Of a stretch of DNA of 16,634 nt, positions 7,889-14,782 are shown piece after piece. A program made the translations under genes and the position numbers. The notes below the pieces were generated by a model. The model was not told where the DNA came from. It did not search any database and saw only the letters and a program-made list of their open reading frames with translations. The DNA is from Chloroflexota bacterium (lineage in GTDB: Bacteria; Chloroflexota; Dehalococcoidia; SAR202; UBA826), in contig NZSI01000015.1 of assembly GCA_002696685.1 (NCBI GenBank), forward strand, positions 31,335 to 47,968, in the 5' to 3' direction. Within the stretch, counting starts at the first letter, position 1; the number at the start of each line of letters is the position of its first letter.

Positions 7889-8128
7889 ATCCTAAACTGT
7901 CATTTGGTGAAACCCCTGAGCAGTTCATCCCAGTGAAGGAACAAGGTCGCAGGTTGCGAAGTCTTCAAACTAGGGGATCTGAATAGAGGGTAGATACGGA
8001 GATTCATGAGTTACTGAGATAGTCGAATCAACTACCAAAAACACCACGCACTCCACTTGTAGCAATAAGTGTAAAATCTACAAAACTACTCAAACCAAAA
8101 AATAGTGTTTAGGATTTCGAGAACAGAA
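7889..8128 (+). promoter_or_regulatory. Non-coding leader/promoter region of the SsuD-like gene
   Basis: About 240 bases without a credible gene. The best -10 candidate is TAAAAT at 8072-8077, without a clear -35. It is framed by TTGTAG (8057-8062) and CTACAA (8078-8083), a 6-base inverted repeat with arms 21 bases apart. CACTT (8054-8058) and AAGTG (8067-8071) form a second, overlapping short repeat. Further upstream, CCCCT near 7913 can pair with AGGGG near 7973, enclosing the small hairpin CGCAGGTTGCG. I do not recognise a known riboswitch here. Confidence 0.3.
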
Positions 8129-9250
8129 ATGTCTTTAGAAGTAATTGGAATGATAGGGGCCAAGCGAGAGGGAACGGGAAAGAAGGGTGCTGAAGTTCAC
8201 GTCATAGGGGGTGGTATTGACGGGAACTACATCGCAGAATTTTCTCAAGCACACGAAAAAAGTGGTTTTGACAAGGTGCTGGTCGGGTATACCTCATCTT
8301 CTGCTGATGGTTTCATTGTCGCGATGCATGCGGCAGCACACACAAAAAATTTGGGGTACTTAATCGCACACAGACCTGGATTCGTGAGTCCGACCATCCT
8401 TGCAAGAAAGGCCGCAACATTCGATCAGTTAACTCAAGGACGTATCGCATTGCACATTATTAGCGGTGGTGGGGAAACAGAACAACGGAGAGACGGAGAC
8501 TACGAGGATCATGATAGCAGATACCGGCGCTCGGGCGAATTCATCAAAATACTCAAGGATTTATGGACCCAGCCAAGCCCTGTGACACATAACGGTCATT
8601 TCTACAGATTTGAAAACGCGAAAAGTGACTTCCAATGTTTTCAAACTCCTCACATACCAATCTACTTCGGCGGAGCCTCGGAGGCCGCCCTAAATGTGGG
8701 AGCAGAGTCATGCGATGTATATGCCCTATGGGGAGAACCCCGCAAAGAGGTAAAGAAAAAGATCGTTGATTTCAGGAAAAGAGTCAAAGCGACAGGAAGA
8801 GATCCAAGGTCTGTCAGGTTTTCTATCTCAACCAGACCTATTGTTGCTGAAACAGAATCGGAAGCCTGGGATAAGGCATATCACACTTTGGAATCGGTTT
8901 TGAATTCTGGACAGAGATCGATGCACGGTACTGCCGACGAGAGACTCGAATCCGTTGGCTCCCAGAGGCTAGTAGACTTCGCCACCAAGGGTGACGTACT
9001 TGATGATCGTCTTTATATGCCTATAGCGGCGGCGGCTGGGGGAGCAGGAAATACAACTGCCCTAGTAGGTACAGCTGAACAGGTAGTCGACTCTTTGATG
9101 AAATATTACAAACTTGGATGCACAACCTTATTGATACGGGGTTTTGATCCTTACAACGACACCCTATATTGGGGAAAAGAACTTATTCCTTTACTTAAGG
9201 ATGAAGTCAAAAGATACCTTAAATCAAACATAGTTACTGCCCATGCGTAG
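8129..9250 (+). CDS. SsuD-like FMNH2-dependent monooxygenase, substrate residues altered
   Basis: A 373-residue luciferase-fold monooxygenase closest to alkanesulfonate monooxygenase SsuD, which splits C-S bonds using FMNH2 and O2. Shared features include MSLEVIG at the start, RPGFVSPTILARKAATFDQLTQGR (82-105), IYFGGASEAALNVGAESCDVYALWGEP (178-204) and GGAGNTTALVGT (304-315). Aligned by eye to E. coli SsuD, the positions of the substrate-site residues His11, Cys54, Arg226, His228, Arg297 and Tyr331 hold K12, S59, S234, R236, A303 and F339 here. This makes simple alkanesulfonates doubtful. The ATG at 8129 is preferred over an in-frame GTG at 8105, because family proteins begin with MSL and the GTG has no ribosome binding site. 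It overlaps the FMN reductase gene by 8 bases. Confidence 0.9.
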   Translation: MSLEVIGMIGAKREGTGKKGAEVHVIGGGIDGNYIAEFSQAHEKSGFDKVLVGYTSSSADGFIVAMHAAAHTKNLGYLIAHRPGFVSPTILARKAATFDQLTQGRIALHIISGGGETEQRRDGDYEDHDSRYRRSGEFIKILKDLWTQPSPVTHNGHFYRFENAKSDFQCFQTPHIPIYFGGASEAALNVGAESCDVYALWGEPRKEVKKKIVDFRKRVKATGRDPRSVRFSISTRPIVAETESEAWDKAYHTLESVLNSGQRSMHGTADERLESVGSQRLVDFATKGDVLDDRLYMPIAAAAGGAGNTTALVGTAEQVVDSLMKYYKLGCTTLLIRGFDPYNDTLYWGKELIPLLKDEVKRYLKSNIVTAHA

Positions 9251-9755
9251 CGCCACCGCCATACTAGGTAGTCCATTTTCAGGGTCTTCTTCTGAGAAAA
9301 TTGTGAGCTTGATTCTTGATAGACTCAGTCCTGATCACTGGACATCCACAGTAGTCGATCTATCTGAAGTACCAGCCGACAACCTTTTACTTCGTTCCGA
9401 AGGCCCTGCACTACGTCAAGCCTTGGACAAAACCACTGAAGCAGATCTAATCATCCCCGCCTCACCGACGTATAGGGCAACCTATACGGGCCTGTTGAAG
9501 GTGTTCTTCGATCTTATGCCTCCTGAGAGTCTTTTGGGATCATATGTATTGCCCGTGCAAACAGGAGGATCTCCACATCATTCATTGAGCATCGAGTATG
9601 GAATGGTTCCTATGGTCAGGAGTCTAGGCGGCTTAGTACTAGCAAATAGTATCTACACTTGGTCTGATCACTGGAATGAAGATGGCTCAGCGGGAGAAGA
9701 TTTAGTATCTATGATTGAAAATTCTGTTTCAGAGGTATCTTTGCTACTTAAATAA
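9243..9755 (+). CDS. NADPH-dependent FMN reductase, SsuE-like
   Basis: Supplies reduced FMN to the monooxygenase encoded just upstream. The 170-residue product has a flavodoxin-like fold. The phosphate-binding loop is GSPFSGSSS at 9-17. SPTYRATYTGLLKVFFDLMP (74-93) matches the TPVYKAAYSGALKTLLDLLP segment of E. coli SsuE as I recall it. TGGSPHHSLSIEYGMVP (107-123) keeps the Tyr (Y119) that corresponds to the pi-helix Tyr118 of SsuE, a mark of reductases that serve a two-component monooxygenase. It is about 20 residues shorter than E. coli SsuE at the C-terminus. Its ATG lies inside the end of the monooxygenase gene, so the pair is probably translationally coupled. Confidence 0.93.
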   Translation: MRSATAILGSPFSGSSSEKIVSLILDRLSPDHWTSTVVDLSEVPADNLLLRSEGPALRQALDKTTEADLIIPASPTYRATYTGLLKVFFDLMPPESLLGSYVLPVQTGGSPHHSLSIEYGMVPMVRSLGGLVLANSIYTWSDHWNEDGSAGEDLVSMIENSVSEVSLLLK

Positions 9756-9760
9756 CAAAG

Positions 9761-9775
9761 GATCATAAGATGATC
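9761..9775. terminator. Small hairpin between convergent genes (weak)
   Basis: GATCATAAGATGATC is a perfect 6-base inverted repeat with a 3-base loop in the 18-base gap between the FMN reductase and the convergent CitE-like gene. It overlaps the latter's stop codon. There is no T-run on either side, so it is at best a weak bidirectional transcription stop. Confidence 0.25.
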
Positions 9776-10673
9776 AGTACACCAATCCCAAAGCTTTTGC
9801 GAAATCAAGCATATCTCTGGCAGTTTTCTCATGTGCTATATCGACCATGGCCCCATTATATTCAACAGCAGCGCCCCCCCTCTTTCTAACGCCATCCATC
9901 GCTTCAATAATGCCCACCCACTCTGAAATTTCTTCCTGGGTGGGAGAAAAAATCTGATTCACTATTTCAATATGGGACGGATGTATCACACTCATACCCG
10001 CGTAACCCAAATCTCTAGAGTGTTTCGCAAATGACTTCAGCCCGTCATGATCATGAATGTCCTGCCAAAGTCCTGTCACGGGATAAGGCACCCCAGCAGC
10101 CCGGGAGTCAAGCAATACTTTAGACCTGATGAACAAAGTCTCAGTTCCCTTGGGAGACCAACGGTAACCAATCGATCGCGCTACATCTCCCCCTCTTCCG
10201 CCACTCGCCCCCATATGAGCCACTCTGTTAGAAGAGACCGCTATATCGTATGCGGAACGTATACCACTTGCAGTCTCGAGGCCTGGATCTATAAGAACAG
10301 TCCCAACGGGAATGCCTTTTTTTCTCTCTTCCGCCTCTAGCAAAGCATCAAGGGATTCAATGTCATTCGGACCTTTGACCATTGGAAGAGTTATCCCATA
10401 TAACCCATCCACAACAGAGTGTGAAATATCCTCTCCAGTAAGTCCCGTAGATAGATCATTCACCCTGATAAACACTGTTATATTTTGTTGAGCCAAAATT
10501 GGCACAAGCCTAGATACTATCTCTCTAGCTAATGATTTTTCAGTTGGTAGCACTGAATCTTCAAGGTCTAATATCAGTGCATCAGACCCATATTTCGGAG
10601 CTTTTAGAATCCATTCTTCCTTATTACCTGGAACGTACAAAAGAGTACGAAGTGGTTTCGCTAAATCTCTCAC
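9774..10673 (-). CDS. HpcH/HpaI aldolase / citrate-lyase beta-subunit-like (CitE family) lyase
   Basis: A 299-residue TIM-barrel lyase of the CitE group, which cleaves or forms (3S)-malyl-, methylmalyl- or citramalyl-CoA type thioesters using Mg2+. Visible motifs are RTLLYVPGN (9-17), DALILDLEDSV (31-41), the CoA-binding Arg R70 in FIRVN, the metal-ligand E133 in DPGLETASG, D163 in GGRGGDVARSIG as probable second metal ligand, and KHSRDLGYAGMSVIHPSH (218-234). The gap before GGDV is glycine-rich compared with the usual GAED, a variation near the metal site. The GTG at 10673 has GAGG with a 7-base spacer. The TTG one codon upstream would have only 4, so GTG is preferred, though this is close. 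It follows the CaiB gene by 43 bases on the same strand and is probably its operon partner. Confidence 0.88.
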   Translation of the reverse strand: MRDLAKPLRTLLYVPGNKEEWILKAPKYGSDALILDLEDSVLPTEKSLAREIVSRLVPILAQQNITVFIRVNDLSTGLTGEDISHSVVDGLYGITLPMVKGPNDIESLDALLEAEERKKGIPVGTVLIDPGLETASGIRSAYDIAVSSNRVAHMGASGGRGGDVARSIGYRWSPKGTETLFIRSKVLLDSRAAGVPYPVTGLWQDIHDHDGLKSFAKHSRDLGYAGMSVIHPSHIEIVNQIFSPTQEEISEWVGIIEAMDGVRKRGGAAVEYNGAMVDIAHEKTARDMLDFAKALGLVY

Positions 10674-10716
10674 CAAATTACCTCATGAAGTAGCTAATTA
10701 GCTCTGTCCAGAATTC

Positions 10717-11967
10717 CTATATGACACCATCAGACTCAAGTTTACTCAGGTAGGACTCGTCCATTCCCAGAAGATCCCCATAAATATCTGTGTTCTGCTG
10801 GCCCAGTAAAGGGGCACCCGATTCCTGGGGCAATTTACCACCAGAAAATGCCACCGGAAATCCGGAAACTATACCAGGAAGGTCCTCATCGAACGCCTGA
10901 CTGCGCATGGCTCTAAGAGTGCCTCTATCCCAAAAATGTTGATCGTCAATAATTTGAGATACGGATCTAACATCACTACATGGCACGTCATTTTTGTCCA
11001 AGAGAGCTAATGCTTCCTGCTTAGTAAATCTCATCAATATCTCTTGAACAGCTGACCGGGCAGCGTCAAGGTTTTTACCTCGGTCCAGGAATCGGGCGAA
11101 TCGGGGATCTTCAATCAAGTGTGGGGCATCGATGGCTTTAGCCAAACGCTTCCACTGATCATCACTAGCAACTGTGATAATAATGTCACTATCTTTCGTG
11201 TGATACAGGCCCATTGGGCCCCCTCTTATCCCGTTTCCCATTCTCAAAGGCTCTCCAGCATACAAAGCCTCCTCAATGTTCTCGACAAACATAAGTGAAG
11301 TTAGGGTATCCATCATAGAAACGTCTAAGTACTGACCTTTTCCAGTGATATCACGGTTTCTTATTGCAGCTAGTATGGAATAACAGGTAAATATTGGTGT
11401 AACAAGATCAGCAATGTAGAATCCTATCCTCATGGGAGGGCCATCTGGATCTCCGTTTATGTCCATAATTCCACTCATGCCCTGTATCTCTGGATCGTGT
11501 GCCTTTCTGTGGGAATGTGGGCCTGTCTGACCATAGCCAGAAATAGAAGCGTATATGATTTTTGGGTTAACTTTACGCACATCTTCAAAGCCAAGACCTA
11601 GTCTACGCATAGCACCGGGAGAGAGATTTTCGACAACCACATCAGATTTAGCGGCCATATCCAAAAACATCTGCCTTCCCTCGGGATGTTTCAAATTTAG
11701 AGTAACACTCTTAACACCTTGGGAACGCTTAAGAAACCGCGTGGATAGCTGTGAGTCTGTCTCTTTGGTGGCTGAATATCCATCAGGATCTGCAAACGGT
11801 CCATTCCCACGTGTCGGATCACCATATCCAGGAACCTCAACTTTTATAGCCTCAGCCCCTAGTCTAGCAAGATTAACGAGAGTAAACGGTCCAGCAAGAT
11901 AAACAGTGACTCCCAACACCCTTAATCCGGCCAATGGGGAAATAAAATCAGTTTCTTCTGACGACAA
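10717..11967 (-). CDS. CaiB/BaiF family (class III) CoA-transferase
   Basis: A 416-residue class III CoA-transferase, which moves CoA between acyl-CoA and a carboxylic acid through an aspartyl-CoA thioester in an interlaced dimer. The N-terminal segment PLAGLRVLGVTVYLAGPF and LGAEAIKVEVPGYGDPTRG are typical. KSVTLNLKHPEGR (86-98), VVVENLSPGAMRRLGLG (110-126) and YASISGYGQTGPHS follow, and the catalytic Asp is D158 in AHDPEIQGMSG. The C-terminus LLGQQNTDIYGDLLG is also typical. The start is TTG at 11967, backed by AGGAG at 11979-11975 with a 7-base spacer. It is the first gene of a two-gene operon with the CitE-like lyase, which suggests that it activates the acid that the lyase then cleaves. 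The acid is unknown. Confidence 0.94.
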   Translation of the reverse strand: MSSEETDFISPLAGLRVLGVTVYLAGPFTLVNLARLGAEAIKVEVPGYGDPTRGNGPFADPDGYSATKETDSQLSTRFLKRSQGVKSVTLNLKHPEGRQMFLDMAAKSDVVVENLSPGAMRRLGLGFEDVRKVNPKIIYASISGYGQTGPHSHRKAHDPEIQGMSGIMDINGDPDGPPMRIGFYIADLVTPIFTCYSILAAIRNRDITGKGQYLDVSMMDTLTSLMFVENIEEALYAGEPLRMGNGIRGGPMGLYHTKDSDIIITVASDDQWKRLAKAIDAPHLIEDPRFARFLDRGKNLDAARSAVQEILMRFTKQEALALLDKNDVPCSDVRSVSQIIDDQHFWDRGTLRAMRSQAFDEDLPGIVSGFPVAFSGGKLPQESGAPLLGQQNTDIYGDLLGMDESYLSKLESDGVI

Positions 11968-12017
11968 AATTGAACTCCTGATGCGTTTTTACCGAATAAT
12001 CCAGATGTGACTACACT

Positions 12018-12047
12018 ATGGTATGAAAGTGGATAAGATGTGGTCAA
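12018..12047 (-). promoter_or_regulatory. Candidate promoter of the CaiB-CitE operon
   Basis: On the minus strand, TTGACC (12047-12042, 5/6 match) and TACCAT (12023-12018, 4/6 match) are 18 bases apart, about 50 bases before the TTG start at 11967. Identified by eye. Confidence 0.35.
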
Positions 12048-12140
12048 TCACGACGAGTCGACAGCAAGGTTGAATATATCTCATCAATCCAAAAATTGCT
12101 CCAATTTTAGGTTAAACCATATTTCACTGTTGGCCGACTG

Positions 12141-12149
12141 TGTTATAAA
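12141..12149 (+). promoter_or_regulatory. Candidate extended -10 promoter of the formyltransferase-like gene
   Basis: TGTTATAAA reads as an extended -10 (TG, one base, TATAAA) 39 bases before the ATG at 12188. No good -35 is present at the proper distance, which is acceptable for extended -10 promoters. Confidence 0.35.
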
Positions 12150-12187
12150 TGCTTTCACATCCCTTACAGGCTCATAGGAGGCGTTTA

Positions 12188-13108
12188 ATGCGGATAGCAG
12201 TAATTGGCCAGGCGGCTTTTGGAAAAGATGTGCTGGAGGCGTTAGTTGAAAAAGGAGAAGACATAGCGGCCGTTTTGTGTCCTCCCGATAGAAAGGACCG
12301 CCCTTTTGACCCAATAAAGGAATCTGCAGTTGAACATGATATCCAAGTTTACCAATATAGACGCATGAGAGATGAGCAAGCTATAACAGAGTTTTCGTCG
12401 CTGAACATTGATCTTTGTGTTATGGCGTTCGTCACTGACATAGTTCCAATGGAGATATTGGAAAACCCCACAAATGGAACAATTCAATACCACCCATCTA
12501 TTTTACCGGAACACAGGGGACCCAGTTCCATAAACTGGCCCATTATCCAAGGTAAAACTAAGACAGGGCTATCTATTTTTTGGCCCGATGAAGGTCTTGA
12601 TACAGGTCCAATACTACTTCAGAAAGAAATACCTATAAGTCCAGACGACACACTCGGGTCAGTTTATTTCGACAGGCTGTACCCGATGGGAGTAAAAGCT
12701 ATGGTGGAGGCAGTAGGATTGGTGAAAAATGGAGAAGCTCCAAAAATAGCCCAGGATCACTCAAAATCAACCTACGAAGGCTGGTGTCGCTCAGATGATA
12801 CGGTTATTGATTGGAACAAACCGGCGACTGCAATTTACAACTTAATTAGGGGTAGTGATCCCAGTCCAGGTGCAAACACAAATTTTGGTGACGACAAACT
12901 TGCATTTTTCAACGCCAAACTATCCCCTGATGGTTCAACTGAAAAGCCAGGTACTGTGACGAGTATAAACTCAGATACGTTCAGTATTGCACTGCAAGGT
13001 GGAACTATAGACATAGGTCGGGTACAGATAAATCGTGATCGAAAGATCATGGCAAGCGAATTCGTTGAGTCAAAAAATCTTGAAGTAGGATTCAAGTTTT
13101 CAAGCTAA
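12188..13108 (+). CDS. Formyltransferase-fold protein resembling the hydrolase domain of 10-formyl-THF dehydrogenase
   Basis: A 306-residue stand-alone protein with the formyltransferase N-domain (about 1-195) and the FMT C-terminal-like domain (about 200-300). MRIAVIGQAAFGKDV at the start, YHPSILPEHRGPSSINWPII (101-120), GLSIFWPDEGLDTGPILLQKE (127-147) and STYEGW resemble animal 10-formyltetrahydrofolate dehydrogenase more than Met-tRNA formyltransferase. Catalytic His and Asp are H102 and D138. The position of the conserved Asn of Met-tRNA formyltransferase holds Q100. There is no aldehyde dehydrogenase domain, unlike the animal enzyme. It may deformylate 10-formyl-THF or transfer formyl to another acceptor. 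The ATG at 12188 has AGGAGG at 12176-12181 with a 6-base spacer, better than the in-frame ATG at 12149. It is likely cotranscribed with the next gene. Confidence 0.85.
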   Translation: MRIAVIGQAAFGKDVLEALVEKGEDIAAVLCPPDRKDRPFDPIKESAVEHDIQVYQYRRMRDEQAITEFSSLNIDLCVMAFVTDIVPMEILENPTNGTIQYHPSILPEHRGPSSINWPIIQGKTKTGLSIFWPDEGLDTGPILLQKEIPISPDDTLGSVYFDRLYPMGVKAMVEAVGLVKNGEAPKIAQDHSKSTYEGWCRSDDTVIDWNKPATAIYNLIRGSDPSPGANTNFGDDKLAFFNAKLSPDGSTEKPGTVTSINSDTFSIALQGGTIDIGRVQINRDRKIMASEFVESKNLEVGFKFSS

Positions 13109-13140
13109 GAAAATCAGCTTTCCAATTAGGAGGATAAACC

Positions 13141-13485
13141 GTGGCTTCCAAATATTTTTTTACTGCAGCAATGGACATACCAACCGACAAGGAGCAACTA
13201 TTTAACGAAGTCTATGATGAGGAACACGTCCCGTATTTATCTGAGGTACCGGGAGTGATATCTATAGCTCGTTTCACATCACAGCCACTGAGGATGGTGA
13301 TAGGTGGAGAAGAAAGGGAAATAGTTATACAGGATCAACCAAAACATACAGCCGTTTACGAGATTGAAAGTCCGGAAATATTGACATCAACTGGATGGTC
13401 GGAAGCCGTGGATAAAGGAAGATGGGCAACAGAAGTCCGCGAACACACATTTAACAGAAGACATGTACTTTTGAGAAAATCATAG
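13141..13485 (+). CDS. Small hypothetical protein, probable dimeric alpha/beta-barrel fold
   Basis: A 114-residue protein that I do not recognise by name. The pattern of an initial beta strand (KYFFTAAMDIP), then a helix with EVYDEEHVPYLSEVPGV (23-39), then a strand with ISIARFTS, resembles ferredoxin-like dimeric alpha/beta-barrel proteins such as EthD and stress-barrel families, where EEH(I/V)P is a common feature. The C-terminal strand region is REHTFNRRHVLLRKS. GTG at 13141 has a strong AGGAGG at 13128-13133 with a 7-base spacer. It follows the formyltransferase-like gene by 32 bases, so the two probably share a transcript and a pathway. The enzymatic role is unknown. Confidence 0.75.
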   Translation: MASKYFFTAAMDIPTDKEQLFNEVYDEEHVPYLSEVPGVISIARFTSQPLRMVIGGEEREIVIQDQPKHTAVYEIESPEILTSTGWSEAVDKGRWATEVREHTFNRRHVLLRKS

Positions 13486-13502
13486 AAAGGGGAAGGTTGG
13501 AC

Positions 13503-14522
13503 CTAGTTTTCTTCCTCTCCTGACTCGTCGGAGCCATCACTTTCATCGGCAACGTCTTCGGGAGGGGCACCTCCCCCACCGGCGTTATTTTCAAACCGTT
13601 CTCCCATTTGGTTAAGAAAATCTTCTACATCTGGGGAAAGATTTATGTCTTCACCTTCCGTTGACTTGGAAGAACTGGAAGATGATGAACCAGGAAGTGC
13701 AGAATCTGCTTTCTCCTCGGGTCGGGACAGCACACGATCGTAATACGTCTCCAGTTGTTTTATCAAAGTTCCAACCTCGCCACCGTAATCGATAGCTTTA
13801 TCTATCTCCTTGTACTGTTGTTCCCCCTGGGCCATATCAGCCAATGCGGATGGAAACCCGTATACGGAGCATAAAACCTCAAGCAGGCGGGCTGCACCAA
13901 GATGATCTTCATCCAACTGCACATATTGAGGGAGGTGAGCCATCAGAGTTGTGTTTGTCACACCAAGCCCACTCAAGTCTTCATTTACCTGATTAACTAT
14001 GGATGTTGGTCCCTGATAAGTACTTCTGCGGGGATTCAGTTTCCCAGCTGCCTTTTGTTCCTGATCATCCTTCATTGATCCAGTTACTAATAACGGTCTA
14101 GTATGTGGAACGGAGTCGTACATACCTCCGATCCGACAATACTCTGTGACATTACAAAATTTCAACAATTCAACTATTGCTTCCGTATAGTCCTCGCCAA
14201 AATTATGGGGTTCTCTCACGTGAATAAATAGATAGTCTCGATCCGTGTAATCATCGTGAGCATAGTGAGCGATAGTATTGGGTTTCGTGAAAGTCCGTTT
14301 ACCATTCACCAGTCTCATACGAGGTCTGTACCGAGTAAAGTCAAAAAACTTACCAGGTCTAGACAATCGCCCTATTTCCTTAGCCCCCAAATATCTTTGC
14401 AATGCCCTGAGGGACAGGGTCCCCACCCTACCAACGTCAATCCAAGGACGAAGCATGCTGACAGCTATAGTGTCCTTCATCTCTGGTACTGGCTCTGTAA
14501 GCTCGAATTCACTAATTTTCAT
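13503..14522 (-). CDS. PAC2 family protein with acidic, Ser-rich tail
   Basis: A 339-residue protein of the PAC2 family, named after a eukaryotic proteasome-assembly chaperone. The bacterial members have no firm function. The PAC2 core covers about residues 15-265. It includes AVSMLRPWIDVGRVGTLSL, a pattern FFDFTRYRPRM (59-69), LFIHVREPHNFGEDY (98-112), GGMYDSVPHTRPLLVTG (132-148), MAHLPQYVQ and GTLIKQLETYYDR. The last 75 residues are low complexity: seven consecutive Ser at 279-285, Gly4 at 315-318 and a run of Asp/Glu to the end, so this tail should be disordered. The ATG at 14522 has only a weak GGGA upstream. It converges with the small barrel gene (17-base gap) and diverges from the CoA-transferase pair. 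Confidence 0.88.
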   Translation of the reverse strand: MKISEFELTEPVPEMKDTIAVSMLRPWIDVGRVGTLSLRALQRYLGAKEIGRLSRPGKFFDFTRYRPRMRLVNGKRTFTKPNTIAHYAHDDYTDRDYLFIHVREPHNFGEDYTEAIVELLKFCNVTEYCRIGGMYDSVPHTRPLLVTGSMKDDQEQKAAGKLNPRRSTYQGPTSIVNQVNEDLSGLGVTNTTLMAHLPQYVQLDEDHLGAARLLEVLCSVYGFPSALADMAQGEQQYKEIDKAIDYGGEVGTLIKQLETYYDRVLSRPEEKADSALPGSSSSSSSKSTEGEDINLSPDVEDFLNQMGERFENNAGGGGAPPEDVADESDGSDESGEEEN

Positions 14523-14600
14523 TTGTAGAAAATCCCGCTACTTTATTAGGTTTACGACAGTTTAAGGAAACTTTCATATGTACACAACAACGGAGCCGAA

Positions 14601-14606
14601 ATTATA
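14601..14606 (-). promoter_or_regulatory. Candidate -10 box for the PAC2 gene
   Basis: A perfect TATAAT on the minus strand, preceded by TTG, lies about 80 bases before the PAC2 ATG. No good -35 is seen at 16-18 bases. Confidence 0.4.
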
Positions 14607-14676
14607 CAACAGTAAAATCTTTTAAAGTCACACAAACTCGTACCCATCAAAATCCCATTAAGATCTGCATACTGTA

Positions 14677-14682
14677 TATAAT
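14677..14682 (+). promoter_or_regulatory. Candidate -10 box for the CoA-transferase pair
   Basis: A perfect TATAAT preceded by CTGTA lies 100 bases before the ATG at 14783, implying a leader of roughly 95 bases. The -35 position is poor. Together with the box at 14601-14606 it makes the 260-base region 14523-14782 a divergent control region. No gene is seen there. Confidence 0.4.
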
Positions 14683-14782
14683 GCCGCCAATATATTTTTG
14701 CACCAACCATCAAGTTATTCGGAAAGGTTACCGGGAAGATAGAACCGATAGCAATTTACGAACACTTAAGTAGAGGCTAGGC

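Noticed and set aside
8105..8128. Alternative GTG start for the SsuD-like gene
   Set aside because: No ribosome binding site precedes it, and family members start at the MSL sequence encoded from 8129.
7889..8128. SAM-type riboswitch upstream of the SsuD-like gene
   Set aside because: Considered because of the sulfur theme, but the conserved core sequences of the SAM riboswitch classes are not recognisable.
12149..12187. Alternative ATG start for the formyltransferase-like gene
   Set aside because: The 13 extra residues do not fit the family, and the strong AGGAGG lies directly before the ATG at 12188.
12084..12314. 76-codon minus-strand reading frame between divergent operons
   Set aside because: It overlaps the formyltransferase-like gene and its ribosome binding site, with no recognisable protein features.
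13503..13800. Pup-like ubiquitin-type modifier at the PAC2 C-terminus
   Set aside because: The tail is acidic and disordered but ends in EEEN, without the GGE/GGQ end of Pup.
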